Assembly (NCBI GenBank): GCA_963853835.1
Contig: OY970825.1
Location: 32,550,835-32,614,834, forward strand
Origin: Calendula officinalis
Lineage: Eukaryota > Streptophyta > Magnoliopsida > Asterales > Asteraceae
Direction of reading: 5' to 3'
DNA: 64,000 bases
The position numbers and the translations under genes are program-made. A model generated the notes under the pieces. It saw only the letters and a list, made by a program, of their open reading frames with translations, searched no databases and had not been told where the DNA came from. Shown piece by piece: positions 50,819 to 62,892 of the stretch. Position 1 is the first letter of the stretch. Every line of letters begins with the position of its first letter.

Positions 50819-53150
50819 ATGGCCGGAAAAGGAGAAGGTCCGGCGATCGGAATCGATCTCGGAACCACGTACTCGTGTGTCGGAGTATGGCAACATGACC
50901 GTGTTGAGATTATCGCGAATGATCAGGGTAATAGAACGACACCGTCTTATGTTGCTTTTACGGACGGTGAGTGCCTTATCGGTGACGCTGCTAAAAACCA
51001 GGTCGCCATGAATCCTACGAACACTGTATTCGGTAAGTTTTAACAACACCTTTACGTTTTTCTCTATTGTTTTTCGTTAATCAAATCAATTTTGTGTTGA
51101 TTAATCTTAAAAGTTAGTAGTATTACATAATCGATGCTATTTTGTGGTGATTAATTGTTAAAATTTAGTAGTATTGCAATAAAATTCATTGCCTGTTTAT
51201 GAATTATGAAGCTAAATTGCATAATCGTTAAATGTTAGTGGTATTACATAATCGATGCTACATCTGGTTCCAAAACGCCAGAATTTGTTGGTAATTTAGC
51301 TTCATAATTCATAAATTGGCAATGAATCTTGATGCAATTTAACTGTTCTTCAGAAATTGGGAATGATTTTATTTATCCTGTATATTCCAATTGATTTTGG
51401 TGTTAAAATAACAGATGCCAAACGCCTAATTGGAAGAAGATGCAGTGATGCATCCGTAATAGATGACATGAAACTATGGCCATTTAAAGTCACACCAGGA
51501 CCAGGAGACAAACCAATGATCGGTGTCCAATACAAAGGCGAAGAAAAACAATTTGCAGCCGAAGAAATTTCTTCCATGGTTCTCATCAAAATGCACGAAA
51601 TTTCAGAAGCTTTTGTTGGTTCATCTGTCAAAAATGCAGTAATCACTGTCCCTGCTTACTTTAATGATTCTCAAAGACAAGCTACTAAAGATGCTGGAGC
51701 AATTGCTGGTTTAAATGTAATGCGTATAATTAACGAACCAACTGCTGCAGCAATCGCTTACGGATTGGATAAAAAAGCCACAAGTGTTGGTGAGAAAAAT
51801 GTGCTGATTTTTGACCTAGGTGTGGTACTTTTGATGTTTCGCTCTTAACAATTGAAGAAGGAATATTCGAAGTGAAATCAACAGCTGGCGATACGCATCT
51901 TGGAGGTGAAGATTTCGATAACCGAATGGTGAATCATTTTGTTCAAGAATTTAAAAGGAAACATAAGAAGGATATTACTGGAAACCCTAGAGCTTTAAGA
52001 AGATTAAGAACCGCGTGTGAAAGATCTAAACGAACACTTTCATCAACCGCTCAAACGACAATTGAAATCGATTCGTTATACGAAGGTGTTGACTTTTATT
52101 CCACTATTACACGTGCACGATTCGAGGAACTTAACATGGATTTGTTTAGAAAATGTATGGATCCCGTTGAGAAGTGTTTGAGAGATGCTAAAATGGACAA
52201 ACGAAGCGTTCATGAAATCGTTCTTGTTGGTGGATCAACACTGATACCAAAAGTACAACAATTGTTGCAAGATTTCTTTAGCGGGAAAGAGCTTTGCAAG
52301 AGCATAAATCCAGATGAGGCGGTTGCATACGGGGCGGCAGTTCAGGCGGCAAATTTTAAGCGGTGAAGGTAACGAAAAGGTTCAAGATCTTCTCCTTTTA
52401 GATGTGACCCCACTTTCACTCGGGTTAGAAACCGCGGGTGGAGTTATGACAGTTTTGATCCAAAGAAACACAACGATCCCAACAAAAAAAGAACAAGTTT
52501 TTTCGACTTATTCGGATAACCAACCCGGTGTTTTGATTCAAGTTTATGAAGGTGAAAGAACGCGAACACGGGATAATAATTTATTAGGTAAATTTGAGCT
52601 TTCGGGTATCCTGCCAGCTCCTAGAGGGGTCCCACAAATCAATGTTTGCTTTGATATTGATGTAAACGGGATTTTAAATGTGTCGGCTGAAGATAAAGTA
52701 GGCGGGAAGAAAAACAAGATTACAATCACGAATGATAAAGGGAGATTATCGAAAGAAGAGATTGAGAAAATGGTGCAAGAAGCCGAGAAATATAAATCGG
52801 AGGATGAAGAACATAAAAAGAAAGTCGAAGCGAAGAACGCGTTGGAAAATTATTCGTATAATATGAGGAATACTATAAACGATGAGAAAGTTGCATCTAA
52901 GATTCCTACATCGGATAAGAAGAAGATAGAGGATTCTATTGATCAAACAATTAGTTGGTTAGATGCAAATCAATCCGTGGAAGTTGATGAATTTGAGGAT
53001 AAAATGAAGGAGTTGGAAGGGATTTGTAATCCCATTATCGCTAAAATGTATCAGGCTGGTGGTGGGCCTGAGATGGCGGCGGCCAGTGGTGGTTCTGCCG
53101 CCGCGCGCCCAGCTCCGGCCGGTGGCCCTAAGATTGAAGAAGTTGATTAA
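50819..53150 (+). pseudogene. HSP70: Cytosolic HSP70/HSC70 gene with two frameshifts
   Basis: HSP70 is an ATP-driven chaperone. Exon 1 is 50819-51032, exon 2 51415-53150; the intron splits the Asp codon near residue 72, the usual plant position. Signatures are present: IGIDLGTTYSCVGVW at the start, the second signature split by damage, and VHEIVLVGGSTLIPKVQQLL. The C-terminal IEEVD marks the cytosolic class, and intact length would be about 650. One base is missing in the codons for LGGGTFD near 51820-51823, so translation ends after VVLLMFRS at 51848. One A is extra near 52351 (QAANFKR instead of the family's QAAILSGEG), restoring frame. Both are in highly conserved places. It is a pseudogene or carries assembly errors; promoter and splice sites look intact. 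Confidence 0.9.
51184..51327 (+). repeat. Inverted repeat in HSP70 intron 1
   Basis: Arms of 35 bases at 51184-51218 (ATTCATTGCCTGTTTATGAA...) and 51293-51327 (...TTCATAAATTGGCAATGAAT) match in reverse complement with two mismatches; the loop is 74 bases. A CATAATCGATGCTA block is also directly repeated in the intron. The intron RNA could form a strong stem. Confidence 0.85.
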
Positions 53151-54972
53151 GTGGTAATTTTGTGAATTTGAATTTGGGTGGTTTATGAGAATAAGGTGAA
53201 GAACTTGTTTGTTAATTTGTGGTTAGGAATAATAGCTTCTTGCTTTGTTTAGCATCTCCATATCATAAAAAATGTGGTTCCAAAGGAAAATGTTGTTAAT
53301 GCATCGTTTAATGTGCGGGTAGTTTTTTTTTTTTTTTAGCTTGGTGCTTACTTTTTTATTTGGTCTGTTTTATTTGACTCGTTTAACACGTTAGATATTA
53401 AATATAATTTAAAACACATTTGTAAATTAGCGGGTCAAAATTGTCACGTTTACTTTAAACTACTCTGTATACTTGTATTTATTATCTCTTACATGCATTG
53501 AATAATTGTGTTATTATATGCCTTGGTAACCTTTAGAAAAACATTGTGGTTGTGGATAAAAGACAGTTGAGAGGTATTTAAAGCTGGACAGCAATATGGG
53601 TCAGATGGAGGGGGGAAAAAGCTATAAAGGGAACAGGTTGAATGATCTTAAAAGTCATCGAATGTGTGTTTTAATATGTTATCAACCCACCGACCCTTTT
53701 ATGCGGTTAGATCTATTGCATCCATGGTTTTATTTCCAAAACATTCTAACTGTTATTACATGTTTTGACAATTTAATTAAGTGCCATTATATGTACACAC
53801 TTTTAAGTGTTGTTTTGGCCTTAAATAACAATGTATGTTTACATTTGTCACTCTTTAGATACTCTATAAATATAAATTTATGTCTATTTTGGTCTTTATA
53901 AAATGGTTGTGTCTTTTTGTTGGCAACTTATTGAATTGAAAAATCATGGCAGATAGGACACAAAAAGTGTCATGTTATTTTTCATCTCAACATGTTAATG
54001 CCACATCATTGATTTATGAGGTGATCCACCAATGATGCTGAAAGACTAAATACACACATAACCATCATGTAAAGATCAAACAGACAGAAATTATGTAAAA
54101 TTACTAAATAGAATAAAACGTAAAAGTAAAAAACTAAACCGTATTTTTTTTATAGAAGTTCGCATTAAAACATCCATTTCTTTTTATATAGAAAAAATCC
54201 TAGGTCTTTTTTCTTAGCAGTGGGCAGGGCATTAGATGACAACTGAAGTGAGGGCTGCAGCCTGCAGTATATAATTGGCATATTCTCTTGTTGTATTTTT
54301 ACTTGAAGCTTTTATGTATTGAGCTACAATATAATAAATGTTATTTGCATTTTCATAATCTTGAAATGTAATTCTTTTCTTTATAAGCATGAATGTTTTT
54401 TCTAGAGGTTAGATATTTCTACTCTTTTACTTAGGGATTAAAAATCAAAGTATGGGATCAGAATTACTATAAATAGCTAAAAAACAACATAGTAATAACA
54501 AAACTCTAAATTTTGTTAATTTTCAAGTTGTTCGAGTTTTGTCCAATTTCCGATAGTGTTAAAAATCCAGTAGAACTAGGAAACGGCAAGATAGTCGATC
54601 GAAATGATTTGGTTAGATCAATGGTTATAGTTCGGTTGGAACGAATTTTGAACATAAAAATCATGTTGAACCGGCTGATCGAAACGAAATATACCAATTT
54701 TTATAAAACATAAAAAAATGACAAATGGATTTTTTATATAGGTTTTGAAATTAAAAAATGATTAATTTGGTTGAGAAATAGATTTTGGATTTTTTTTTAA
54801 TAATTTTTATGGTATATATTTTGTATTTTCTAAGTTTTATTGGCATTTGTCATTTACATAATCATAAAAACTCAACAATATTGTCATAAGGTTGAACCGG
54901 TCAGCTAACCCAGTCCTACTGGTTCAACCATATTAAAAAACATTAACCGTTTTGATTCAACAATGATTTTTA
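53151..54972. other. HSP70 3' flank and intergenic
   Basis: The first few hundred bases should hold the HSP70 3' UTR. The rest is AT-rich; a 101-codon frame at 53596 has no recognisable features. Confidence 0.6.
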
Positions 54973-55234
54973 GACTGGGCATAAGGGGAGTGTCTCTCCT
55001 TGTGTGCCCTTGTGTCCCAGAGTGTCCGACGCGTCCTCCCCATTACGCAATCCCTTCTGCGACGCATCCCCGAGTGCATTTGGTCGCCTAGGCGACTGAT
55101 GTAGGTCGCAAAATTTTCAAATGGGAAGGGGTTTGGTCGCCTGCTACGTGAGTTTAGTCGTGGTTTGTAATGTGTTTAGTAAAGTTGATGTGTCGCTGAT
55201 GTGTCAGCAAGTTTGATCACCCTTACCCATAGTC
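54973..55234. mobile_element. Tourist-like MITE, 262 bp
   Basis: The left end GACTGGGCATAAGGGG and the right end CCCTTACCCATAGTC are imperfect inverted repeats. They are flanked by TTA at 54970-54972 and 55235-55237, the target preferred by PIF/Harbinger elements. The interior is GC-richer than its surroundings, with GTCGCCTAGGCGAC near 55083. Confidence 0.6.
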
Positions 55235-55237
55235 TTA

Positions 55238-56387
55238 AAAAATTGCCAATTCCTATTAAACCGGAAATCACTCAATGATTTTCGGTTATGATTCACTACA
55301 TTCATAGCTAAATCGTAACTGTTAATTTGTGTATTTTCTGCCCTGAAATCATGCTTAATACCTTAGTTGTTACATGTATTCTCTTGTATAAATATGCACT
55401 CAATGAATAGAACAGATCATCGAATTACAGAAAATAACAATTCCAACATTAATATCTAGCTCGGCAGAATGAACAAAATTTGTATATGTAATATGTAATG
55501 ACATATATAATGAACTTAATCTTCCTTGCACCAGTTTCTAATTTGAACCCAATTCATTCATCAAAATTTGAGTTAGAATAGGATGAATTCAATAAACAGA
55601 GTAACAAAATAACGCAAAGAAACGAATTCAAAAAAACAGAATAACAAAATGACCGTGAGAAGTGAGAGAGAAATTGATCTATACCGATGGTGGCGACGAT
55701 TAATGGTTCGGAAAGCACCCAGTTGGGACGATGATGGTTCAACGGTGCATTTGTAGCAGTTTGAAATTGAGGAACGCAAGGTCTTGTATTTATAGATACA
55801 AAGACGATTGGCGGATTGGGGAAGCTCGGTTGAGAGTTAGACACTTGGGAGGCACCGATTAGGGTTGGAGATGACGTTTCGGAGTAAATGGCGATTGGGA
55901 GAAGCATTCAAGTGTGCTTAATGAGGACGGTTGAAAGGAAACGAAAGGGTGGGGGAAGAATGAAGAGTGTTGAGTTGTTCTGACTCGCCAAATAATTGTT
56001 GGGCTAGAATTTAAGACTTGGACTTTAAAGTTGGATTATTATTTGTAACGGTAGCAGGCTGTAGTTATTATTTGTTAAACATGTAAACCGCAAATAGGTG
56101 GAAACTAATCACATGGTAAATAATTGCTAGAAATGTGTAATTGGTTAAATAATTGCAAAATTAACACATGGTAATAAATGCAACTTTAATTTTGGAACTG
56201 TATATATAGATACTCCCCTCTGTCATAATTTTATTGTATACCTTTTCTTTTATATTTGTTCCAAAATTATTGTCAATTTCAAAATTTTACTATTAAAAAA
56301 AAAATAGTGAAGTGGTAAAGATGAAATTTTATTAATTAGACAGTATAATAAATGCATTTTTCTTAAACTACTTTGTATATGTTTTAA
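55238..56387. other. Intergenic with a possible minus-strand gene fragment
   Basis: A minus-strand frame at 55554-55907 (MLLPIAIYSETSSPTLIG) has codon-like composition and a TATA-like TATAAATACA near 55788 inside it, which argues against a true coding region there. It could be a promoter and leader of a lost gene. A degenerate Stowaway-like end (TACTCCCCTCTGTC) lies near 56211. No family is recognised. Confidence 0.4.
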
Positions 56388-56418
56388 CTAGCTTCAAAGC
56401 CCGCCCGAATGGGCGGGC
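56388..56418 (-). mobile_element. Helitron 3' terminus, minus strand
   Basis: In minus sense a hairpin GCCCGCCC-ATTC-GGGCGGGC is followed by TTTGAAG, CTAG and T, the same arrangement as at 33551-33581. The element therefore extends to the right of 56388, and should include the CDK fragment at 57085. Its 5' end is not identified. Confidence 0.75.
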
Positions 56419-57084
56419 ATGTTTCGAAAGACTTTTTCAATATTTGATACAACTACAACAATTTCCATCTAAACTGTTCCATATTCATTGCAAATATTAC
56501 TTATTTGATCATCATCTTAACCTGCAACTATTGATTAGATTAACATTAGCATTTAATAATTGGAAACTTTTTATTAACCATATTAGATGTATGAATGTAC
56601 CCATTATTTTTCCAATCTTGTAGAGTTCCTCACATGGCTGCAACCAACATTTTTGAAGTCGAACAACCACAAAATATTAAATCTTTAGTCTTCACCTCCA
56701 GTTTTTGGTCATTCTAATAAAAGATAATCACATTCGAATTTACCACAATTCCACAAACCTTTTTAAAATACTACATCTTTCTCAAATTGTTGGAGATTTC
56801 AATGGAATGCCTCTATTAATATTTGTTAATCTACATCAAACTTTAAAAGTCAAGTTAAACTTAAACTGTTTTAATTAACCCATTCAAAGCAAATGGTTCA
56901 AAATTGCCATTTCTAAATCAAGCACCTATAAGTAAGCCGATAGGAATAAAATTGTTCATCCTGACAATGATAAGGCTAATTAACAAAACTTGATAAAAAT
57001 TACCAATTACCTTTGACACGGTACTAAAAAATTACCAATTACCTTATCGAAATACAACCCTAATTCAATGCAAACATGCTGTAG

Positions 57085-57316
57085 ATTATGAGCTTCAACA
57101 GTTGCTACGTATTTTCAGGTTCATAGTTTATAACAAAAAGAAAATCATATCTCATTGCTTAAAACACGGATAATTGATGAATATTATTGCATGAATTCAG
57201 GTTATTGGGTACTCCCAGTGAAGAAATCTGGCCAGGAGTGAGCAAAGTCAACGACTGGCATGAATATCCTCAATGGAAAACGAAAGAAATTTCAACTTCT
57301 GTCTCTTCAGAATTAA
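57085..57316 (+). pseudogene. Two-exon fragment of a B-type cyclin-dependent kinase (CDKB2-like)
   Basis: Exon 57085-57118 encodes DYELQQLLRIFR after an AG acceptor. A GT-AG intron (57119-57200) is followed by exon 57201-57316, which reads LLGTPSEEIWPGVSK, then VNDWHEYPQWKTKEIST, ending at a GTAACC donor. The R codon is split across the intron as expected of a real splice. These motifs are the kinase C-lobe of plant CDKBs, which drive G2/M; EYPQWK favours B2 over B1. No catalytic-loop exon precedes and no final exon follows, so it is a fragment. It sits 0.7 kb inside a Helitron 3' end on the opposite strand, consistent with capture. Confidence 0.8.
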
Positions 57317-59078
57317 GTAACCTGCATTGTTGATAAATATAATTCAAATATTGAGAAACCATAATTGATGAAATAGAAAGACTAATTTGACTAAATCTTT
57401 TCAACTCTCAATCAAGAAGACTAATTTGATTTAAGATGACCTGCATTGTTTAATGGTTTTACCATGATTGATCAATATGTACACGAGGATACTACATTTC
57501 TGTATCAAAACCACATTCCGGTATTTAAAAAGGAATTCATTCGAAAAAAAATTGTAATCCAGATGCAACAATTGGACAAAAATTTATCTCGGGCCATAAG
57601 AATTTGAGGTGGCAAAACGGGCCTGTTCATCAAGCTAAATCCTGTAAATTTTTCTAACCCTAAATTTTTCTCACCCTAAACATTTCAGTCCAACTTTCTT
57701 AGAACTTTAATTAAATAATTAGTGTGTCAAATAAGCTTAAAAATAATATATTTGTTTACTAAGAAGGTAACCTGATGAACAGTTTTCTTTGTAGCTTCTT
57801 TTAAGAAATTGACCCGTTATAAATGAAACATAAGCATTACCTCAGTTCATATTATGTTTAATTCTGTTTGGATATGGAATATGTATCAAAACCACATTCC
57901 TGTATAAAAGTAATCCATATGCAACAATTGTAGGAATTAGTTAAAAAAAAGGATATTGGATCGCTATATGGTAAATGATATACGATTATAGGAGCAAGTT
58001 GTCTTGGAGCCAGTTTCCTTTTTCGATTTATCCAATGATAGCTGCAAAGAATCAAGAATCAAATTGATTCTTGATAATGAAAACGACCTGGCTTTTATAA
58101 GCAATTTCAAGCCAAACGATAAAAATATGTGTTCAAATTGTAACATATTTGAACTTACCCTAGAATTTCAAATTGATTGGACCCAGTAAACCCGTATGCC
58201 TTTTCACCAATATCCAATTGGGAATTGATCGAATTTAAATCATCGTTTGGCTGTGTTACTTGATTTGAAGATGATGAATCACATTGTAAGGGTTTTTCCG
58301 ATATTTAGCCGACGCCATTATTGGTTATATTCGTACACGAAGAACCAGAGGATGATACCGACGGTAGTACTGAAACCTTTATTACTCACGTTGGAAGATG
58401 AGACAAGGGTGAATCTGTATGTTGATTCGGACAATTTCTCGTGCATCTGAATTAGGGCTTGACGAAGGTGTCACGAGTAGGCGGCAGACGAAGATGTGGA
58501 ACGATTTTTTTCTAGCAAGAACCGGCAAACGGAAACATGGAACGGTTTAGGGCTATCAGCATGGTGAAGGGATTTCCAATTTTTAGAATTCCCCAAATTC
58601 TAAAGCTTTGAAACATCGTCAAACGTAGATGTGGTAGTTTTGACAGGTGGTATTAAGGGCTAATTACATATCATCAAAACCAGCCAATCAAAAGGGGCTA
58701 AATAGACATGTGGACAAATACAATTCAAATCTAGGCTCCGGAGTAGATATGCGGACAATACAGGAGTAAATTTTTTATAGAGTCAAAATTCGACCCAACT
58801 CATCGATCCAAACCAAAGTTTCCCAAATCCCTACAAAAACGTTATTAATAAAATATCATATATTAATTTAAAAAATGTCTTGAAAATAAGGTAGAATAAT
58901 ATCTATCGAGATAAACTCACAATAATAAAAAGAGTTGGACGCCAACTTTGGTTCTCTTCATCTTTATATAAACACATCTCCAACACTTTTTTGCAAACTG
59001 TGTGTCGGTTTATCCCTCAATTCAATTCAATCCTACCAGTAATCTCTCTCTTTCTCTAGAACCTTCCGTCTATCATCA
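57317..59078. other. Probable Helitron body and UBC promoter
   Basis: No complete gene is visible. Short frames at 57964-58189 and 58247-58450 may be further captured pieces, but I recognise none. The last 150 bases, with TATATAAAC at 58963-58971 and a CT-rich leader (CTCTCTCTTTCTCTAG), look like the UBC promoter and 5' UTR. Confidence 0.5.
58963..58971 (+). promoter_or_regulatory. UBC TATA box candidate
   Basis: TATATAAAC in TCTTTATATAAACACATC lies about 110 bases upstream of the UBC ATG, a normal distance for a plant gene with a short leader. Confidence 0.6.
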
Positions 59079-61219
59079 ATGGCTTCTCCTTCTCAAGCAA
59101 GTCTTCTTCTTCAGAAACAGCTCAAAGGTATAACCTTTTTTCTTCCGATTTCTAGGGTTTTAATTGCGATTTACTTTGATTTTTTGTTTCAATTGATGAT
59201 GATCCGTGGTTAATTTTGCAGATCTCTGTAAACATCCTGTTGATGGTTTCTCGGCAGGTCTAGTTGATGAAAGCAATTTATTTGAATGGAGTGTTACCAT
59301 TATTGGACCGCCTGATACCTTATAGTATGTTATTCTGATGTTTTTTGTTTAAATGCTGAAAATTTATCCTTGATTGTGGTTTAGGATCTTATTTATATGA
59401 AATTGTGATTGTTAGGGTTTGTCGACAAGTTTTTATTTTTGTGTGTGGATATATTTGTTCTGTTTATTGGTTTTTATTGGGTTTATCAGGGTTTTTTCAT
59501 GGAGTTATTGTATTACAAGTTACAAAATTGAAGTTCAATTCATTCTTTTGTGTTGATGGTTCATGTTCTGTTTGCTTTTTTTTCAGATTAAATTCTTATG
59601 CCTTAATTAATTTGTTTGCAGCTTAAGGCAGTGACATTGTTGCTTTTCTAATATTTGTCAGTTTTGGCATGTACTTGATGTTTTTTATTCCGATTCCTGT
59701 TATCTATGGATATAATTGGTTTGTTAGGGTTCATAAGGTTTGAGTATAAGAAAAAATTAGCCAGTTTCTTGATTAATTGTTGGATTTGTGCCATGTTTTC
59801 GTGATCAATTATTAAATTTGAGGCATCTGTTACAATGAAATTAAAATATATGTTTCTAACTGATGAATATTGGTTAATTGTGTTCAGTGAGGGTGGTTTC
59901 TTCAATGCTATAATGACATTCCCACAAAATTATCCAAACAGCCCTCCAACTGTTAGATTTACATCAGAAGTTTGGCATCCCAATGGTTAGTTAGTATAAA
60001 AACATTTTTGTTTACTTGAGTCACTTTTTTTTAACTACCATATAAAGTAGTTACTCACAAGAGTAACCTATTTTTGGTGTTTTTTTTACAGTTTATACTG
60101 ATGGAAAGGTTTGTATATCTATTCTTCACCCCCCTGGTGATGATCCTAACGGCTATGAGCTTGCAAGTGAACGTTGGACACCTGTTCATACGGTATGATC
60201 TTAATTTTTATTATTTTTTATTTTTATTCTTATGTTTATGTCAATAGGTTCAACTAGAGTGATGAAAGCTAGTTTTGTCGGTATACCAATGCTTTTAGAT
60301 TTTGTGTTTTAATTTTTATTTTGAGTTTATCTGTCTGGTTTTCACAACAAACGCAAGTAAATTACCTTCTGTACCTTGCAAATGCTTAAAGTTACACTAA
60401 ATAATAAAGGGAATTGATTTGTTCAACGCACTTGTTACTTCATATAAGGAAAATTAAAGTTATTTGACATGTATACCCATAATTAATGATTTTCTAATCT
60501 CATCCCTTATTTAATTATGAGGGTATATGTGTCAAATAATTTTAATTTGCCTTGAACAAATAGAATATGCCCTAAACAAATCAATTCCCAATTATAAAAT
60601 TAGTTTAATACTCTAAGAAGTATAGTTTTGACAAATTAGTAGCAATAAATAATAGCAAAATTAAAATTACAACAGACATTAAGTTTTTATTTTGATGATG
60701 TTTTAGTTTGTTACTAGAAATGATTATTATTATTATTAGGGTTTTGCTAACCATTTCCCTTAGGGCAATGGTTAAAGATACTAATGTACAAGTCTTGAAG
60801 CATAAATACCTTGAGGTGGTTATGAAATTCAGGGGCGGTTTTTATTTATGGTTAATTTATAATCAATTGAAGCTTCCTTTTTTTTTCTTCTTAAACAATG
60901 CCCTAAGGGCACTTGTTAGCATTTCCCTTATTATTATTGTTATATGTTGCAGGTTGAGAGCATAGTTCTAAGTATTATATCAATGCTTTCAAGCCCCAAT
61001 GATGAATCTCCTGCAAATGTCGAAGCTGCGGTAATAACCATATTCCTTTATTTTTGGTTTTTTTATTAAATTGTTGATCGCTTAAAAGGTTAGATATTTG
61101 TTGGGCTGTTTGTTGTTAAAATTAGTTTGATGTGATTACAGAAAGAATGGAGAGACAGAAGAGATGATTTCAGGAAGAAAGTGGGGCGATGTGTGAGGAG
61201 ATCGCAAGAAATGATGTAA
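59079..61219 (+). CDS. UBC7: Ubiquitin-conjugating enzyme E2, UBC7/13/14 type (UBE2G2-like)
   Basis: This E2 passes ubiquitin from E1 to substrates with ER-linked E3 ligases; the group takes part in ER-associated degradation. Six exons, all GT-AG: 59079-59127, 59222-59324, 59888-59985, 60092-60192, 60953-61030, 61142-61219; 168 residues with no damage. It opens MASPSQASLLLQKQLKDLCK. The fold continues with GPPDTLYEGGFFNAIM, the HPN motif at WHPNVYTDGKVCISILHPPG with the catalytic Cys, and then the acidic-loop insert GDDPNGYELASERWTPVHTV that marks the UBE2G class. It ends KKVGRCVRRSQEMM. Arabidopsis UBC7, UBC13 and UBC14 are all close, so the exact orthologue is uncertain. Confidence 0.95.
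60739..60927. mobile_element. Tourist-like MITE in UBC intron 4
   Basis: The left end GGGTTTTGCTAACCATTTCC and the right end GTTAGCATTTCCC are inverted repeats, with CCCTTAGGGCAATG against AATGCCCTAAGGGC just inside. TTA flanks both ends (60736-60738, 60928-60930) in a TTA-rich context. It ends 25 bases before the exon 5 acceptor. Confidence 0.7.
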
Positions 61220-62174
61220 AACGCTCTCTACTCCAACTCTTATCGCAAAATTCAAATCAACAACTTGTAGAATTCACATTTAACATTGCCATATTATTTT
61301 TATTCTTATTTTTCTTCATTATAATTGTAGATTTTTATAATTTTTGTTTTTGGCTTAAGAGTTTATTTATTTTTTTAACATCAAATTCTAATCTACTCTT
61401 AAATAATGGCTACTGTGGGATTTGAATACGTAACTTCAAACATGGGGGTAAATACCTTAGTGTTAGGTTATTCTTAATTACAAAAATAATAGCTTATTAG
61501 CATATTGCAAAAGAAATTTCATAGTAGTACCAAAACCAATAAGCTCATAAGCTTAAAACCAATAAGCTAATAAGCGCTAAGCTAAGCTTAAAACCAATAA
61601 GCTAATAAGCGCATGATATAAGTACTAAAAAAGTCTCAGAATTCTCGAGCTAAGTGCAAAATTTTGACGGCCTTGGTAGTAGAACTAGGGTTTTCTGATA
61701 GGGGTGTGCGTGGTCCAATAACTAAACCGAAGCAGATGAAACCGAAAACGATCAATTTTCAAAATCGAAACCGAAAACGATCAATTTTCAAAATCGAAAC
61801 CGATTTGATTTCATGTTTTCGGTTTCGGTCCGGTTTGGTTTCAGTTCGGTTTTTTAGGCCAAATGTTCATCCTTATCCGAAGACCACACCAAATTGTACC
61901 GAAACTGATATAACCAAATTGTTAATTTTAGGCCAAATGTTCATCCTTCATCGCTTTATTGTACACACATGCATATCCACATTTGGACCAATCCTTTCGT
62001 CTATTTACTCATCGCTTAACCAAACAAAACAAACTGCTCTCATATACCAAATGAGTCAACACGTGATAAACGAGGATTGAGTTGGAAAAAAAAAAGATAG
62101 TTAAATATATATTTCCAATGAAACTAAGGGAAAGTTTATTATAACCCTAAATGTAAAAAATTAAAAGGTAACTA
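61220..62174. other. UBC 3' flank and dispersed repeats
   Basis: Contains a cluster of AATAAGCTAATAAGC-type words at 61540-61610, part of a common transposon end also seen near 62460. A 29-bp unit (CCGAAAACGATCAATTTTCA...) is repeated twice at 61741-61798, followed by its inverted form (TTTCGGTTTCGGTCCGG). No gene. Confidence 0.55.
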
Positions 62175-62246
62175 TGTGGCTGCTGGGATTCGAGCCCAGG
62201 TCTCCACGGCCACAACGTGGAATTCTTACCACTAAACTACAGCCAC
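62175..62246 (-). tRNA. tRNA-His (anticodon GTG), copy 1
   Basis: The minus strand gives a 72-base cloverleaf: acceptor GTGGCTG with CAGCCAC, anticodon arm CCACG-TTGTGGC-CGTGG, T-arm CTGGG-CTCGAAT-CCCAG. The T-rich 3' flank (CCTTTTAATTTTTT in minus sense) can end Pol III transcription. It is identical over the mature region to the copy at 63836. Confidence 0.95.
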
Positions 62247-62892
62247 AATCGGTGTTTGATTGTCCGTATTTATCTATTTTACCGTTAAAGAAACTGAAAA
62301 CAAAGCACAATGTTTATTTACGTTTTTAAAAAAAAATAGTTTTGAAGCAATGAATTTAAAAGTTGTACTTGTTTTAGAAACACTTCTTATTTAAGCATTT
62401 TTTAAGTATGCTAACCTCTAACACTTGTGAAAAAGCTTAGCCATGCTTAGCCAAAAAATTAATAAGCTAATAAGTTATTTTGAAAAGCTTAATCAAACAT
62501 GCCCTACAAAAAGATCTTTTATAATTCTATAATCGCCAAACATACCCTAAAAAGATCCATTATAATTCTTTAATCGGTTTTCTTAGTCATGAATCATATA
62601 AACATTTAACAATGAGTTTAAATAAACTTTGAAGCAATCAACATATGTCCAATTGCCCCTATTCTTAATCTTAGATGGAACGTAACAACGCAAGGATTCA
62701 TAATCCGTATATAAGTATAATATCGATTTAAAAACGCTCAAATGGTTCCTTCTCACATAACCAATTTGGCAATATCCCAATTTAGTGGAAGGACAAAGAT
62801 TATAACATTTTACATCCTTGTTCTACGCTAACAGCTCTGATTGTACGCATGGAAGGGACAATTATTAAATTCGATTAGGACCTTAAGTTGTA
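62247..62892. other. Intergenic
   Basis: AT-rich DNA between the first tRNA-His and a Stowaway MITE. Only short repeat words (AATAAGCTAATAAG) stand out. Confidence 0.6.

Noticed and set aside
55554..55907. Minus-strand 117-codon frame as a gene
   Set aside because: A TATA-like box lies inside it and no domain is recognisable; more likely promoter or leader DNA.
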